Shown one piece after another: positions 38,415-47,101 of a stretch of 64,000 nucleotides of DNA. Position numbers and translations under genes: made by a program. How positions within the stretch are numbered: position 1 is the first letter of the stretch; every line of letters starts with the position of its first letter. The stretch spans positions 415,916 through 479,915 of the forward strand of contig NZ_FNHN01000003.1 of assembly GCF_900103525.1 (NCBI RefSeq), in the 5' to 3' direction. The stretch is from Bacillus sp. OK048 (GTDB lineage: Bacteria > Bacillota > Bacilli > Bacillales > Cytobacillaceae). Under the pieces are notes generated by a model, which saw nothing but the letters and a program-made list of their open reading frames with translations, had not been told where the DNA came from and did no database searches.

Positions 38415-38458
38415 AAAAAAAGACCAAAAACCATATCATACTGGTTTTTGGCCTTTTT
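38415..38458 (-). terminator. Terminator of the Crp/Fnr gene
   Basis: AGACCAAAAACCA and TGGTTTTTGGCCT pair across an eight-base loop, followed on the minus strand by a T run. It lies 18 bases after the stop. Confidence 0.9.
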
Positions 38459-38475
38459 CCAAAGTTACATAGAAT

Positions 38476-39156
38476 TTATTCGTTTGAAGCCTGCAATTCG
38501 CTGGCTAAATAAGTTAATTCTTCTTTATTTTCAATGACAATCGTTTTATATCCAACCAAACTGATTATCTTCAAATCTTGTAATCTTTTTATGGTATTGC
38601 CAACCGTAACTCTTGATTTACCTATTATGGAGGCTATTTCTTCTTGGGATATACTGACGTATTCTTTCCCTTTTTTCAGTTGTTTCGGTAAGGAGTTTAA
38701 TAATGTTGCTACTTGGAAATTAGCATCACCAAAAGACATAACTTCAATATGGTTTTGCAGATTAGATATCATTAAACCTGAGCATTTTAACATATAAGCT
38801 GCAAAGTCGGTTGACTGATGCATGAGATCTAAAATAGTATCTTTAGGTACAGATAAAACTTCTAAGTCTGTTACAGCCATAACCGTCAACGAACTTGGAA
38901 TAGCAAAACCTAAAAATGCTGCTGACTGACCGAAAAATATACCAGGTGTTAAGTAAGATATTGTTCGCATCTGACCTGCTATAGATGTTAAACCAACTTT
39001 TGCTATCCCTTTAATGGGAACGTAAGCACAATCCCCAAAATCTTCTTGTTGAAAAAGAACAGAATTTTTGGAATAGCAGGAAACCGTTCCTTCTTTCTTA
39101 ATCATTTCTAAACAGGAGAAATCTGACTCGGATAGTTGATTTAAATATACTAGCAA
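38476..39156 (-). CDS. Crp/Fnr family transcriptional regulator
   Basis: The 226-residue product has an N-terminal cyclic-nucleotide-binding-like beta barrel (about residues 15-110), a dimer helix and a C-terminal Crp winged helix (ISQEEIASIIGKSRVTVGNTIKR, quoted in part as IASIIGKSRVTVG). No cysteine cluster of the Fnr kind is seen. I set the start at the TTG at 39156, nine bases after AGGAGG; a longer frame has no site. Located between the hydrolase operon and the transporter, it probably controls the island, perhaps sensing a small effector. Confidence 0.82.
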   Translation of the reverse strand: MLVYLNQLSESDFSCLEMIKKEGTVSCYSKNSVLFQQEDFGDCAYVPIKGIAKVGLTSIAGQMRTISYLTPGIFFGQSAAFLGFAIPSSLTVMAVTDLEVLSVPKDTILDLMHQSTDFAAYMLKCSGLMISNLQNHIEVMSFGDANFQVATLLNSLPKQLKKGKEYVSISQEEIASIIGKSRVTVGNTIKRLQDLKIISLVGYKTIVIENKEELTYLASELQASNE

Positions 39157-39221
39157 TGAGTTGTACCTCCTATTTTTAATCAAAGTACCTAAACCCATTA
39201 TCCCACTTTTTCGAAAACTTG

Positions 39222-40454
39222 CTATAATATTTGACTAATGCCTTCTTGTTTTTTCCATTTTATCGGTGCTGTTTCTTTATACATCAAACTAATAAGCAAA
39301 CCTAAAAAGGCAAATGCTGCACAAAGATACATTGGGAATGACAATCCAAATTGGTCTGCAAATATTCCAGCTACCGTTGGGGTTATTACCCCGCCAAAAA
39401 TTTCAGCTATCCCGTTAATGATGCCGATTGCAGAGGCAATATAAATGGCTGGTACGGACTCTGCTGGAATAGCAGAAAGCATTAAAGGAAATGCACCTAG
39501 TCCTAAACCAAATAATAATGAAATTAGTACGATGATTGGTAGCGAAGGTGTCGTATACACTAGAAGCAAAGGAGAAATTACGTTTACTACAGCCATCGAA
39601 AGTACAATCGGTTTTCTTCCTAAGCGGTCAGAAAGACTTGTAAATAAGAAACTTAACACAGCACCAACTCCGATAGCACTCATCGCTATACTCATCAGGC
39701 TTGGAGAAAACTGTTTTTGTGTAACTAAAAACATTGGTGCAAAGGCAATAAGCATCATATACCAACCATTAAATAATGTACCAGCAAAAATCGATATCAC
39801 CACATTTCGAAACTTGAAGACATCCTTAAGTCGAACCGGTATTTTTTTGCCTGAAGCATCTTCAGAAACAGTCTTTGGCTCTCTTACAAACTTATAGATT
39901 AATAGAGCAATGATCAATCCTGGAATAACCGTACTGTAAAAAGCAAGCCGCCAGCCAAATGCATTTGCCAACGCTACAACCACAATCGGTGCTACCAACA
40001 TACCCCAGAATCCAATCGAAGCATTTTGTAAAATACCCATATTAAAACCACGACGGTTTTCTGAAGACTCCACTGCCATAATCGATAATGTAAGTGGAAG
40101 TACAGGTCCCTCCCAAATCCCCATGAACATACGAATGGCTAGTAAACTAATAAAAGTCGATGGTAGCCCTGTTGAAAAAGAGGATATGGAAAACAAAATA
40201 ACGGCGGAAATAAGGAAAATTCGTTTCTTTCCTATCTTATCTGATAGAAATCCAACAATTTGGCTGGAAATTCCCCAGGTTAAAGCAAGCCCCGACATTA
40301 AAAGTCCAATTTGAGTGTTTGACAATGGAATATCTTTCTGAATGAAAGGAATTAAATAAGTAATAGCTAGTCGATCAAAAAAGACGAATCCGAAAGTTAA
40401 AAACAAAATAAATAAAAGTTTGTTCTCATATTTCCCAAGTTTACGTTTCTCCAT
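39222..40454 (-). CDS. MFS transporter, aromatic-acid/sugar-acid symporter type
   Basis: The 410-residue product has 12 predicted membrane segments and the major-facilitator loop motif SDKIGKKR between segments 2 and 3, with a second copy SDRLGRKP in the C-half. Such permeases in catabolic islands import aromatic or sugar acids with protons. It lies 65 bases before the Crp/Fnr gene in the same direction. It is flanked by the two hydrolase copies. Substrate is inferred from context. Confidence 0.82.
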   Translation of the reverse strand: MEKRKLGKYENKLLFILFLTFGFVFFDRLAITYLIPFIQKDIPLSNTQIGLLMSGLALTWGISSQIVGFLSDKIGKKRIFLISAVILFSISSFSTGLPSTFISLLAIRMFMGIWEGPVLPLTLSIMAVESSENRRGFNMGILQNASIGFWGMLVAPIVVVALANAFGWRLAFYSTVIPGLIIALLIYKFVREPKTVSEDASGKKIPVRLKDVFKFRNVVISIFAGTLFNGWYMMLIAFAPMFLVTQKQFSPSLMSIAMSAIGVGAVLSFLFTSLSDRLGRKPIVLSMAVVNVISPLLLVYTTPSLPIIVLISLLFGLGLGAFPLMLSAIPAESVPAIYIASAIGIINGIAEIFGGVITPTVAGIFADQFGLSFPMYLCAAFAFLGLLISLMYKETAPIKWKKQEGISQIL

Positions 40455-40497
40455 CTATCCACTACTCCCTCGGAATGGTATTAGTATTCATTAGAAA

Positions 40498-40539
40498 ACC
40501 CCTCGGAATAGGAAAATAGAAATCTACTAATCGAGGGGT
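40498..40539 (-). terminator. Terminator after hydrolase copy B
   Basis: ACCCCTCG and CGAGGGGT are perfect arms with a long loop of 26 bases; TTTTC follows on the minus strand. It separates the HyuAB-hydrolase unit from the transporter. Confidence 0.65.
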
Positions 40540-40554
40540 CTACATTTTTTAGTA

Positions 40555-41436
40555 TTAAAGAACTTCGATAGATTTTACACTTTGAATATATTCGTGAACC
40601 AAACCATTAAATTCTTCTGGTTTCTCCCATTGTGGCCAATGTCCACAATCTTCCATCACATGGAATTTTGCCCCTTTTATATACTTGCTTGCACGTTCAC
40701 CTGTTTGCCATGGTGTACTTGGATTATGGCGTGTCCATAAGACAAAGGTTGGGACACTTAATTTTTGAAGGTGTTCTGGCTTGATATACCATTTGGTTGC
40801 TTCTTCTGGTCTCATCATAGACTGAACATTCGGTTCAATCCGCTTCCAATCTGGGTTGGAGTAAATGCGATAACGAATTTCTACCAGCTCTTCTGTAATC
40901 GACTTTTCTGGTTCATAAAAAAGCCAATTTAAGCGAGCTCTTACGGAATCACGTGTCACTTCTGTTGTTGAACGTTTACTTAAATTTCGAAGGCTTTTCA
41001 AGGCATCAGATCGAGTCACATCAAAATCGTCCACTAATAGTCCTGCTCCTGTTGCCGAAATGAAAGATGAAACTAACTCTGGGTTCTCGTATGCCAGCCA
41101 AAAAGCTACCCATCCACCAAGCGACTCTCCTAGAAAATGAGCTTTTTCAACTCCCATTGCTTTCATTAAATCTTTCATATGTTTCACATAATCCGCAATT
41201 TCATAGGCACCATCTGGTTTTTCGGTTAAACCATGTCCAAGCATATCAACCGCAACAACATGATAATGTTCAGACAATGGCACTACATTTTTAATGTACG
41301 CTTCAACATGACCGCCACCGCCGTGCAGCAAGAAGAGCGTTTCTCCTTGCCCTGCTTCTAAGCAGCGAGTTTGTACTCCACCAGCATTGTAATAGTTGAT
41401 TTGTCCTCCAAGAAAATCTACCCATACACTATCCAT
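40555..41436 (-). CDS. MhpC-like alpha/beta hydrolase, copy B (full length)
   Basis: This is the full-length paralogue of copy A, 293 residues, with the same oxyanion loop, Ser105, Asn238 in place of Asp, and His266. About ten substitutions separate the two proteins, all in the first 155 residues. The tail reads QSVKSIEVL. It follows the HyuB gene by 24 bases and ends the HyuA-HyuB unit. The two copies might serve different operons under different control. Confidence 0.85.
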   Translation of the reverse strand: MDSVWVDFLGGQINYYNAGGVQTRCLEAGQGETLFLLHGGGGHVEAYIKNVVPLSEHYHVVAVDMLGHGLTEKPDGAYEIADYVKHMKDLMKAMGVEKAHFLGESLGGWVAFWLAYENPELVSSFISATGAGLLVDDFDVTRSDALKSLRNLSKRSTTEVTRDSVRARLNWLFYEPEKSITEELVEIRYRIYSNPDWKRIEPNVQSMMRPEEATKWYIKPEHLQKLSVPTFVLWTRHNPSTPWQTGERASKYIKGAKFHVMEDCGHWPQWEKPEEFNGLVHEYIQSVKSIEVL

Positions 41437-41450
41437 TTCTAATTGCCTCC
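40580..41450. repeat. Direct repeat unit B (paralogue of 37356-38225)
   Basis: This is the second copy of the hydrolase duplication, in the same orientation as unit A. Homologous recombination between the two would delete the Crp/Fnr and MFS genes. Confidence 0.85.
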
Positions 41451-41460
41451 TTTATCATGA

Positions 41461-43647
41461 TTAAAATAAGTTAATATCATGCAATGGCTGTGTACCTTTA
41501 CGTTTTACTTCTGTAAAATGGCTCTTTCCACAATTAGGACACATATATTCATGCATTTCTAACTCCTCATGAAGCTTCACCTTTGTACCGATATCTTCTG
41601 GGTGGATTTGCTTCACACCTAGATAATTCTTAATATTCTCATTTGCTGGAGCAAGGAGAGTCTGACACTCGCATTGAATATACACTTCCTCCTCCACTCG
41701 CACTCGCTCTATTTGATCCCCCATAGGACCTAGTACTTCCTTCTTTTTATTCAGTAAAGAACTTGATAGTCTCTTAGCAGGTGAATATTCTCTACGTTGA
41801 CGTCGTTTTTCATCACGTGCTTTTTCAGTAGCCTCGTGATCCACTTTGCCATCAGAAATAATAACCTGGAACAATCTTTCTGCCGTTTCTTTTTGATAGA
41901 CTTCATTATGGATATCAACTAAAACTTGTTCAGGATTGCGTTCTAATGGGTCACCCCATCCTCCGCCACCCTGCCATGTCCATTCAAAGACATCACCTGG
42001 TTCAAACTTAATCGGTCCTGGCTTTGCAGATAATTCTTCTTTTTGTCCATTTAATTTACCTGGATCAGTAATCCATTCTTGATTGCTGAAATTTTCTTGG
42101 ATATCGGTTTTACGATACATAAAGCGACGATTACATGATCCTGGTTGCCCCCCCCATAATCCAAACGCATTTGGCACCTCAAAACCATGAGCCATCGGTA
42201 TGCCCATCATGAAAGGAGCATCATGCAACGCAAAAGCAGAACCCAAACTCCTACCTCCGCGATTGCGGCCTGCACCTGCAGTATCCTCTATATAACTTCG
42301 ATACAAATATAAAACAGGTGTACCACTTTCCATTGATTCAACATTTGGAATCTTTAATGCAGGAATATGACGGCATCCGGCCGCATCAATTCCGTCCCGA
42401 TTCATATATGCTCCACCGCCGGAAGCAATTTGTTCTGTAAAAGTATTTCCAAACCCCTCTTTATACTGATTTAATCCGCTAACATGTAATACATCTGCCC
42501 CACCATTATGAGACGATTGTGCTTCTGATATATATTCATTCGAGCATGCAAGCATTTTTGAAACTGCCTCGACAACAACCGTTTCGACAAGCCACATCAC
42601 ACTTAATGTTGCATGTCCAACTGCTGCAGGCCATTTCGCATTACAAATAATTCCATCAGGAGCAATCACTTCAACAGGATCAAGTACACCATCATTCCAT
42701 GGAATATCATAAGCAAGTAATGGAAGCAGACCTGAAAAAATACCGCCTATTAACCCACTTTCTGTACAGTTAACAAAACCGGGACTTTGTTCAGAAGATT
42801 CGCTAAAATCAAAAGTCAATTTATCCCCTATTTTGGTTAGTTTTAGTGAAATATGATATAATTTATTGCTTTGACCATCATGATCAATATAATTTCGAGC
42901 ACGATATTCCCCGTCTGGCAGTTCCCTTAATCGAGATGCGACTTTTACCTTTGTCATCTGAATGATTTCTTCAAATACAGTATGAATGGTTGGCAAACTA
43001 TAGCGGTTAATTAGCTGCAATACTTGTTTGATTGCTACTTTATTTGCACCTGTCATCGCTCGAAAATCCAAACTGAAACTTCTTGGTAATCGTGACATAC
43101 CAGAAATCATGTTCCAAACGTCTTTTCTCAACTTACCACGTTCGATAATTTTTACTGGAGGGATAATCATTGATTCTTGATAGACTTCAGTCGCGGAAGA
43201 AGCCATACTACCAAAAACCATACCTCCAACATCTAATTGATGTAAACATGCTCCAGACCAGCCGATATGTTTCCCTTCATAAAAGATAGGAGCGAGAACG
43301 CCCATATCAGGAGCGTGTAGAGCACCTTTATACGGACTGTTAACTACAAACATATCTCCTTCTTCAATTCCTGGATCTTCACCGCAATCTGCTATTATAT
43401 GCTCCAGCATTTTGACCAAAGATCCAGTGTGGGCGATTACCGTCTTACCCATCGTTACTATATTTCCATTTTTAGTAAAGATTCCAACATTAAAGTCTGC
43501 TGCGTCAACAACGACAGGAGATCCGGAAACTGCACGTAATGTAATAGACATTTCTTCCGTAATGGCCGTCAATCGATTTCGTAATACCTCAAAAGTTACA
43601 GGATCAACATGAACACTTTGTACCTTATTTTCCAACGTATTTGTCAT
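41461..43647 (-). CDS. HyuB/acetone-carboxylase-alpha family protein with C-terminal zinc ribbon
   Basis: This is the large catalytic partner of the hydantoinase/oxoprolinase/acetone and acetophenone carboxylase family. The 728-residue product is longer than a typical HyuB (about 520-600). The family core is visible in VVNSPYKGALHAPDMGVLAP and AGCRHIPALK, and the extra C-terminal part ends in a ribbon with Cys659, Cys661, Cys703 and Cys706. That module recalls the zinc-binding gamma subunit of acetone carboxylase. Its ATG overlaps the HyuA stop as ATGA. Whether it carboxylates, decarboxylates or opens a ring is not known. Confidence 0.85.
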   Translation of the reverse strand: MTNTLENKVQSVHVDPVTFEVLRNRLTAITEEMSITLRAVSGSPVVVDAADFNVGIFTKNGNIVTMGKTVIAHTGSLVKMLEHIIADCGEDPGIEEGDMFVVNSPYKGALHAPDMGVLAPIFYEGKHIGWSGACLHQLDVGGMVFGSMASSATEVYQESMIIPPVKIIERGKLRKDVWNMISGMSRLPRSFSLDFRAMTGANKVAIKQVLQLINRYSLPTIHTVFEEIIQMTKVKVASRLRELPDGEYRARNYIDHDGQSNKLYHISLKLTKIGDKLTFDFSESSEQSPGFVNCTESGLIGGIFSGLLPLLAYDIPWNDGVLDPVEVIAPDGIICNAKWPAAVGHATLSVMWLVETVVVEAVSKMLACSNEYISEAQSSHNGGADVLHVSGLNQYKEGFGNTFTEQIASGGGAYMNRDGIDAAGCRHIPALKIPNVESMESGTPVLYLYRSYIEDTAGAGRNRGGRSLGSAFALHDAPFMMGIPMAHGFEVPNAFGLWGGQPGSCNRRFMYRKTDIQENFSNQEWITDPGKLNGQKEELSAKPGPIKFEPGDVFEWTWQGGGGWGDPLERNPEQVLVDIHNEVYQKETAERLFQVIISDGKVDHEATEKARDEKRRQRREYSPAKRLSSSLLNKKKEVLGPMGDQIERVRVEEEVYIQCECQTLLAPANENIKNYLGVKQIHPEDIGTKVKLHEELEMHEYMCPNCGKSHFTEVKRKGTQPLHDINLF

Positions 43648-45803
43648 CGTGCGATTTCTCCTTCTTTTTGGACTTGCTCCTTTTGAAGTCGATCTGCTTC
43701 GGATACAATGATCGTGTTTAAATATTCATCAATTGTCGCTGTTTGTTTTGGACCAATGACAATCGTTGTCCCTGGATGTTCAATAATGGATGGACCTTTT
43801 ATTTCCATGTCTGGCTGTAAATCTTCTTCGTTATAGATATAAGTGGTCACAAAATCATTGACTTCATGGAAATATACTTTTCTTTCACTTCGTGGTGTTG
43901 CATTTCTAATAGATTGGTTTATGGATTTAGCAATGGTTGCTTTTGGAACAGGAGACTTTCCATGGACCCGGAAACCTGTAATTTCTATTCCTGCCTCGCG
44001 ATAACCTGTCCCTTGTCCGTATTGGTCCTCATATTTTTGTTCGAAACGAGCAATCAAATCATCAATATGGTCTGCAGTCAATGTACCACCATGAATTTCT
44101 ATGGAAACCTGATTGAATTGACCTCTATATCGTAAATCGACTAAACGACTAAAATGTATATTTTCTTTCGTAACAAACTCATTTAGTAAAGCCGTTTCAC
44201 ATGTCTCCTCCAACCCTTGGATTACTTCATTAAATTCTGCTGTTGAAAGATGGTCAGATGCCACTTGGAACATTGCCGGTGTTTGCATTCGCTTAGAAAT
44301 ATAAAATGAACGAAGAATATCCGATGTACCTGTTCCGTATGCAGAGTGAACTGTTGCTGTGTATGGAACAACAATGGACTTCACACCACTTTCTGCCCCA
44401 AAGCTGTAACTATGTGCTGGTCCGGCTCCTCCATATGCAAAAAGTACAAATTCTCGAGGATCGTGGCCTTGACTAATTGTAGCTTGTCTTAATAAGTCAG
44501 CCATTCGATTGTCAGAAATCGCTCGAATTCCAGCTGCAGCTTCAATAACCGTCATTCCTAATGGTTCTGCAATCTTCTTTCGAATCGCTTCTTCTGCCTT
44601 TTGTTTATTCAATTTCATTTTCCCACCTAAGAAGTGGTCTGGGTCAATAATTCCTAACACAACATCTGCATCGGTAATCGTTGGCTCCGATCCACCTTGG
44701 TCATAACAAACTGGTCCAGGAACAGAACCGGCACTTTGCGGTCCTACATACAAGTAACCGTTTTCAACATAGGCAATGCTTCCACCACCAGCACCGATTG
44801 CTGTGACTTTTACCATTGGCTGTACGATATGAAAACTTTCAACCTCTGAGCTAGTGCTAACTACTGGCTTTCCATCAATAATCAAGCCTACATCAAAACT
44901 CGTACCACCCATATCAGATGTGATAACATTTGGGTATCCTAGTTGATTTGCTAACTGTGCGGATGCTAAAACCCCACCAGCTGGACCAGATGTTAACAAA
45001 GATACAGCTGCCTCACGTGCTTCGTCTGCTGGAATAACGCCCCCATTTGAATTCATAATTGTAAAAATACCACGGAAGCCTTTTGCTTTTAATTTCTCTT
45101 CTAAATTCGTAACGTAAGAGTCAATACTTGGTCCTAAATAAGCATTAATGGCTGTCGTTGCCGTACGTTCATATTCTCCTAATACGGGAGCAGTTTCAGA
45201 AGAAATAGAAAGAAAAATATTTGGTGCTTCTTCTTTCACAATTTTTTTTATTAATTGTTCGTGAACTGGATTGGCAAAAGACCAAAGTAGACTTACTGCT
45301 ATTGCTTCTACTCCTTGTTCGACAAGGCTTCTTACAGCTTCTCGTGCTTTCGCCTCATCTAGATGAACAATTACAGACCCCTTATAATCAATGCGTTCCG
45401 GTACTTCAACGATTAGTTGTTTCGTAACAATCGGTTCAGGCAGTTTCCTGATGCTGTAATGGGTAATTTGATCCTCGAGTCCTGCCGACTGTCCCATTGC
45501 CCTTTGGATTAATAATGTATCACCAAAACCCTCAGTCGTAATGAGACCTGTTCGAACTCCTTTTCTCTCAATAAATGCATTCGTTGCAGCTGTCGTACCG
45601 TGCCCAAAATAGTTTATATTTTCTACAAATGTTTTTTCAGTCAACCCCAAATCCTGTGCTGCTAATGATATCGCCTTCATAATCCCAATGCTTCGGTCAT
45701 GTGGTGTGGTATGCGTTTTATACATCCTTAATTGACCCTTCTCGTCCATCACAATTGTATCTGTAAAAGTTCCCCCAGTGTCCGTTCCGATAAAATACTT
45801 CAC
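43644..45803 (-). CDS. HyuA/acetone-carboxylase-beta family ATPase subunit
   Basis: This is the ATP-dependent partner of HyuB, of the hydantoinase A/oxoprolinase family with an acetate-kinase/Hsp70-like fold. The 719-residue product starts with the nucleotide motif IGTDTGGTFTDTIV and includes the conserved TSGPAGGVLASAQLA, DMGGTSFDVGLI and FAYGGAGPAHSY. Length is normal. It is the first gene of a tight pair with HyuB and lies 149 bases after the decarboxylase-family gene. Confidence 0.88.
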   Translation of the reverse strand: MKYFIGTDTGGTFTDTIVMDEKGQLRMYKTHTTPHDRSIGIMKAISLAAQDLGLTEKTFVENINYFGHGTTAATNAFIERKGVRTGLITTEGFGDTLLIQRAMGQSAGLEDQITHYSIRKLPEPIVTKQLIVEVPERIDYKGSVIVHLDEAKAREAVRSLVEQGVEAIAVSLLWSFANPVHEQLIKKIVKEEAPNIFLSISSETAPVLGEYERTATTAINAYLGPSIDSYVTNLEEKLKAKGFRGIFTIMNSNGGVIPADEAREAAVSLLTSGPAGGVLASAQLANQLGYPNVITSDMGGTSFDVGLIIDGKPVVSTSSEVESFHIVQPMVKVTAIGAGGGSIAYVENGYLYVGPQSAGSVPGPVCYDQGGSEPTITDADVVLGIIDPDHFLGGKMKLNKQKAEEAIRKKIAEPLGMTVIEAAAGIRAISDNRMADLLRQATISQGHDPREFVLFAYGGAGPAHSYSFGAESGVKSIVVPYTATVHSAYGTGTSDILRSFYISKRMQTPAMFQVASDHLSTAEFNEVIQGLEETCETALLNEFVTKENIHFSRLVDLRYRGQFNQVSIEIHGGTLTADHIDDLIARFEQKYEDQYGQGTGYREAGIEITGFRVHGKSPVPKATIAKSINQSIRNATPRSERKVYFHEVNDFVTTYIYNEEDLQPDMEIKGPSIIEHPGTTIVIGPKQTATIDEYLNTIIVSEADRLQKEQVQKEGEIAR

Positions 45804-45952
45804 ATTTTTTCCCCCTTAAAGAATATACTCTACTTTCATAATCTTCAACATTTTTATTAGCTACCAATCCTGAAATTGGAAGCTTATATCCTATGAAAAA
45901 ATGGGCTGTTTTGAAGTATTTTTTGTTGCCTATCACACTCAAAAACTCTTAT

Positions 45953-46945
45953 CTAAATCTTAAATTCCTCGAGTGATGATTTTGCAAATAAATCCTCTAC
46001 ATTTAATTTCTTTTTGATCAATCCATCTTCATAAGAATATTGTATAACTGCCTCTAATGTTTTTCGATTTTGCTCTACACCATATGGCCAGAAGTCCTCA
46101 CCTAATATTTTCTTTGTTCTTTCTAATTCTGGAAGCAACCAAGGCACCGTTGCTTTTAATGCTGCTGTTTGTTTAAAACCTTCATAAATAACATTCTTTG
46201 CATCTTCAAATGCTTGATATAAGTTCTTAGCGACCCAAGGGTGTTTTTCTAGAATATCATCTTTAATTGCTACTACATGCATGATAGGGAAGATCCCTGT
46301 TTCTTTGTAAAATTCCACTTCAACTGATGGATAATCCTCAAACAATCTCTTGACATTAGGAGACCCATTTAAAAAACTAGATGGTGCCCGCGGAGCAATA
46401 AATGCGTCGATTTCTCCCGACTCCAATAAATCGTTTAATGTTTCTTCCTCGCCTATTTGGTGAATTTTAATTTCAGGAGGTAAATCGACTTTTACTTTTT
46501 CCACCCTTCCAGGAGTTTCTTCTCCCCCCATGAACCATTCCACATCAGACTGTTTGACACCATAATAATGGTTTAAAATTCCTCTTATCCAAACGCAGGC
46601 AGTTAACTGATACTCTGGAATCCCAATTCTCTTTCCGATCAGGTCCTTTGGTTCTTTTATTCCAGAATTCGTGTTTATGTAAATTCCAGAATGTCTGAAC
46701 ATACGTGACATAAAAACTGGAATTGCTGTAAAGTTAGGAAATCCCCGATCTTTTGCAATTAAATAAGAAGATAGGGATAATTCAGCGACATCAAATTCCT
46801 GATGACGCATCATCCGGAAAAAGGTTTCCTCCACAGGCATGTTCAACCAATTCAACTCAATTCCTTCCACTTTTACCGAGCCGTCCACTATTGGTCTAAT
46901 TCGATCATAATCCCAGCAACCAAATGACAAAGATAATTTCGACAA
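45953..46945 (-). CDS. 4,5-dihydroxyphthalate decarboxylase family protein
   Basis: The 330-residue product has the periplasmic-binding-protein-like fold shared by Pht5-type 4,5-dihydroxyphthalate decarboxylases and NMT1/ABC substrate-binding proteins. It has no signal peptide, which argues for the cytoplasmic enzyme. Family stretches are SFGCWDYDRIRPIVDG at the start, HQEFDVAELSLSSYLIA, VFMSRMFRHSGIYI and GIFPIMHVVAIKDD. It starts with TTG after AGGTGGAG. It may remove a carboxyl group from a dihydroxylated aromatic acid before ring cleavage. A cre-like site lies in its promoter region. Confidence 0.8.
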   Translation of the reverse strand: MSKLSLSFGCWDYDRIRPIVDGSVKVEGIELNWLNMPVEETFFRMMRHQEFDVAELSLSSYLIAKDRGFPNFTAIPVFMSRMFRHSGIYINTNSGIKEPKDLIGKRIGIPEYQLTACVWIRGILNHYYGVKQSDVEWFMGGEETPGRVEKVKVDLPPEIKIHQIGEEETLNDLLESGEIDAFIAPRAPSSFLNGSPNVKRLFEDYPSVEVEFYKETGIFPIMHVVAIKDDILEKHPWVAKNLYQAFEDAKNVIYEGFKQTAALKATVPWLLPELERTKKILGEDFWPYGVEQNRKTLEAVIQYSYEDGLIKKKLNVEDLFAKSSLEEFKI

Positions 46946-46997
46946 AAAACTCCACCTCTTAGTAAATATTATTCGTTCATTTTTTTAAATTTCGTCT

Positions 46998-47013
46998 TTC
47001 ATAGCGCTTACAA
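46998..47013 (-). promoter_or_regulatory. Candidate CcpA cre site
   Basis: On the minus strand TTGTAAGCGCTATGAA matches the cre pattern WTGNAANCGNWNNCWW with one mismatch. It lies about 55 bases upstream of the decarboxylase-family gene. Catabolite repression of a carbon-source pathway would be expected. Confidence 0.45.
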
Positions 47014-47101
47014 TGCAATATTATCACTATATTCAGTCAATTAATAGTTCAAAAAAATCACAGATACTTGAGTTTTTTCTCATGTTTTTTAGGGATGAAT
47101 A

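Noticed and set aside
39445..39897. 150-residue plus-strand ORF
   Set aside because: It lies wholly antisense inside the MFS transporter gene, has no ribosome-binding site and shows low-complexity codon shadow sequence.
45718..45942. 74-residue minus-strand ORF upstream of hyuA
   Set aside because: It overlaps the first codons of hyuA in another frame and covers the ribosome-binding region; no motif is seen.
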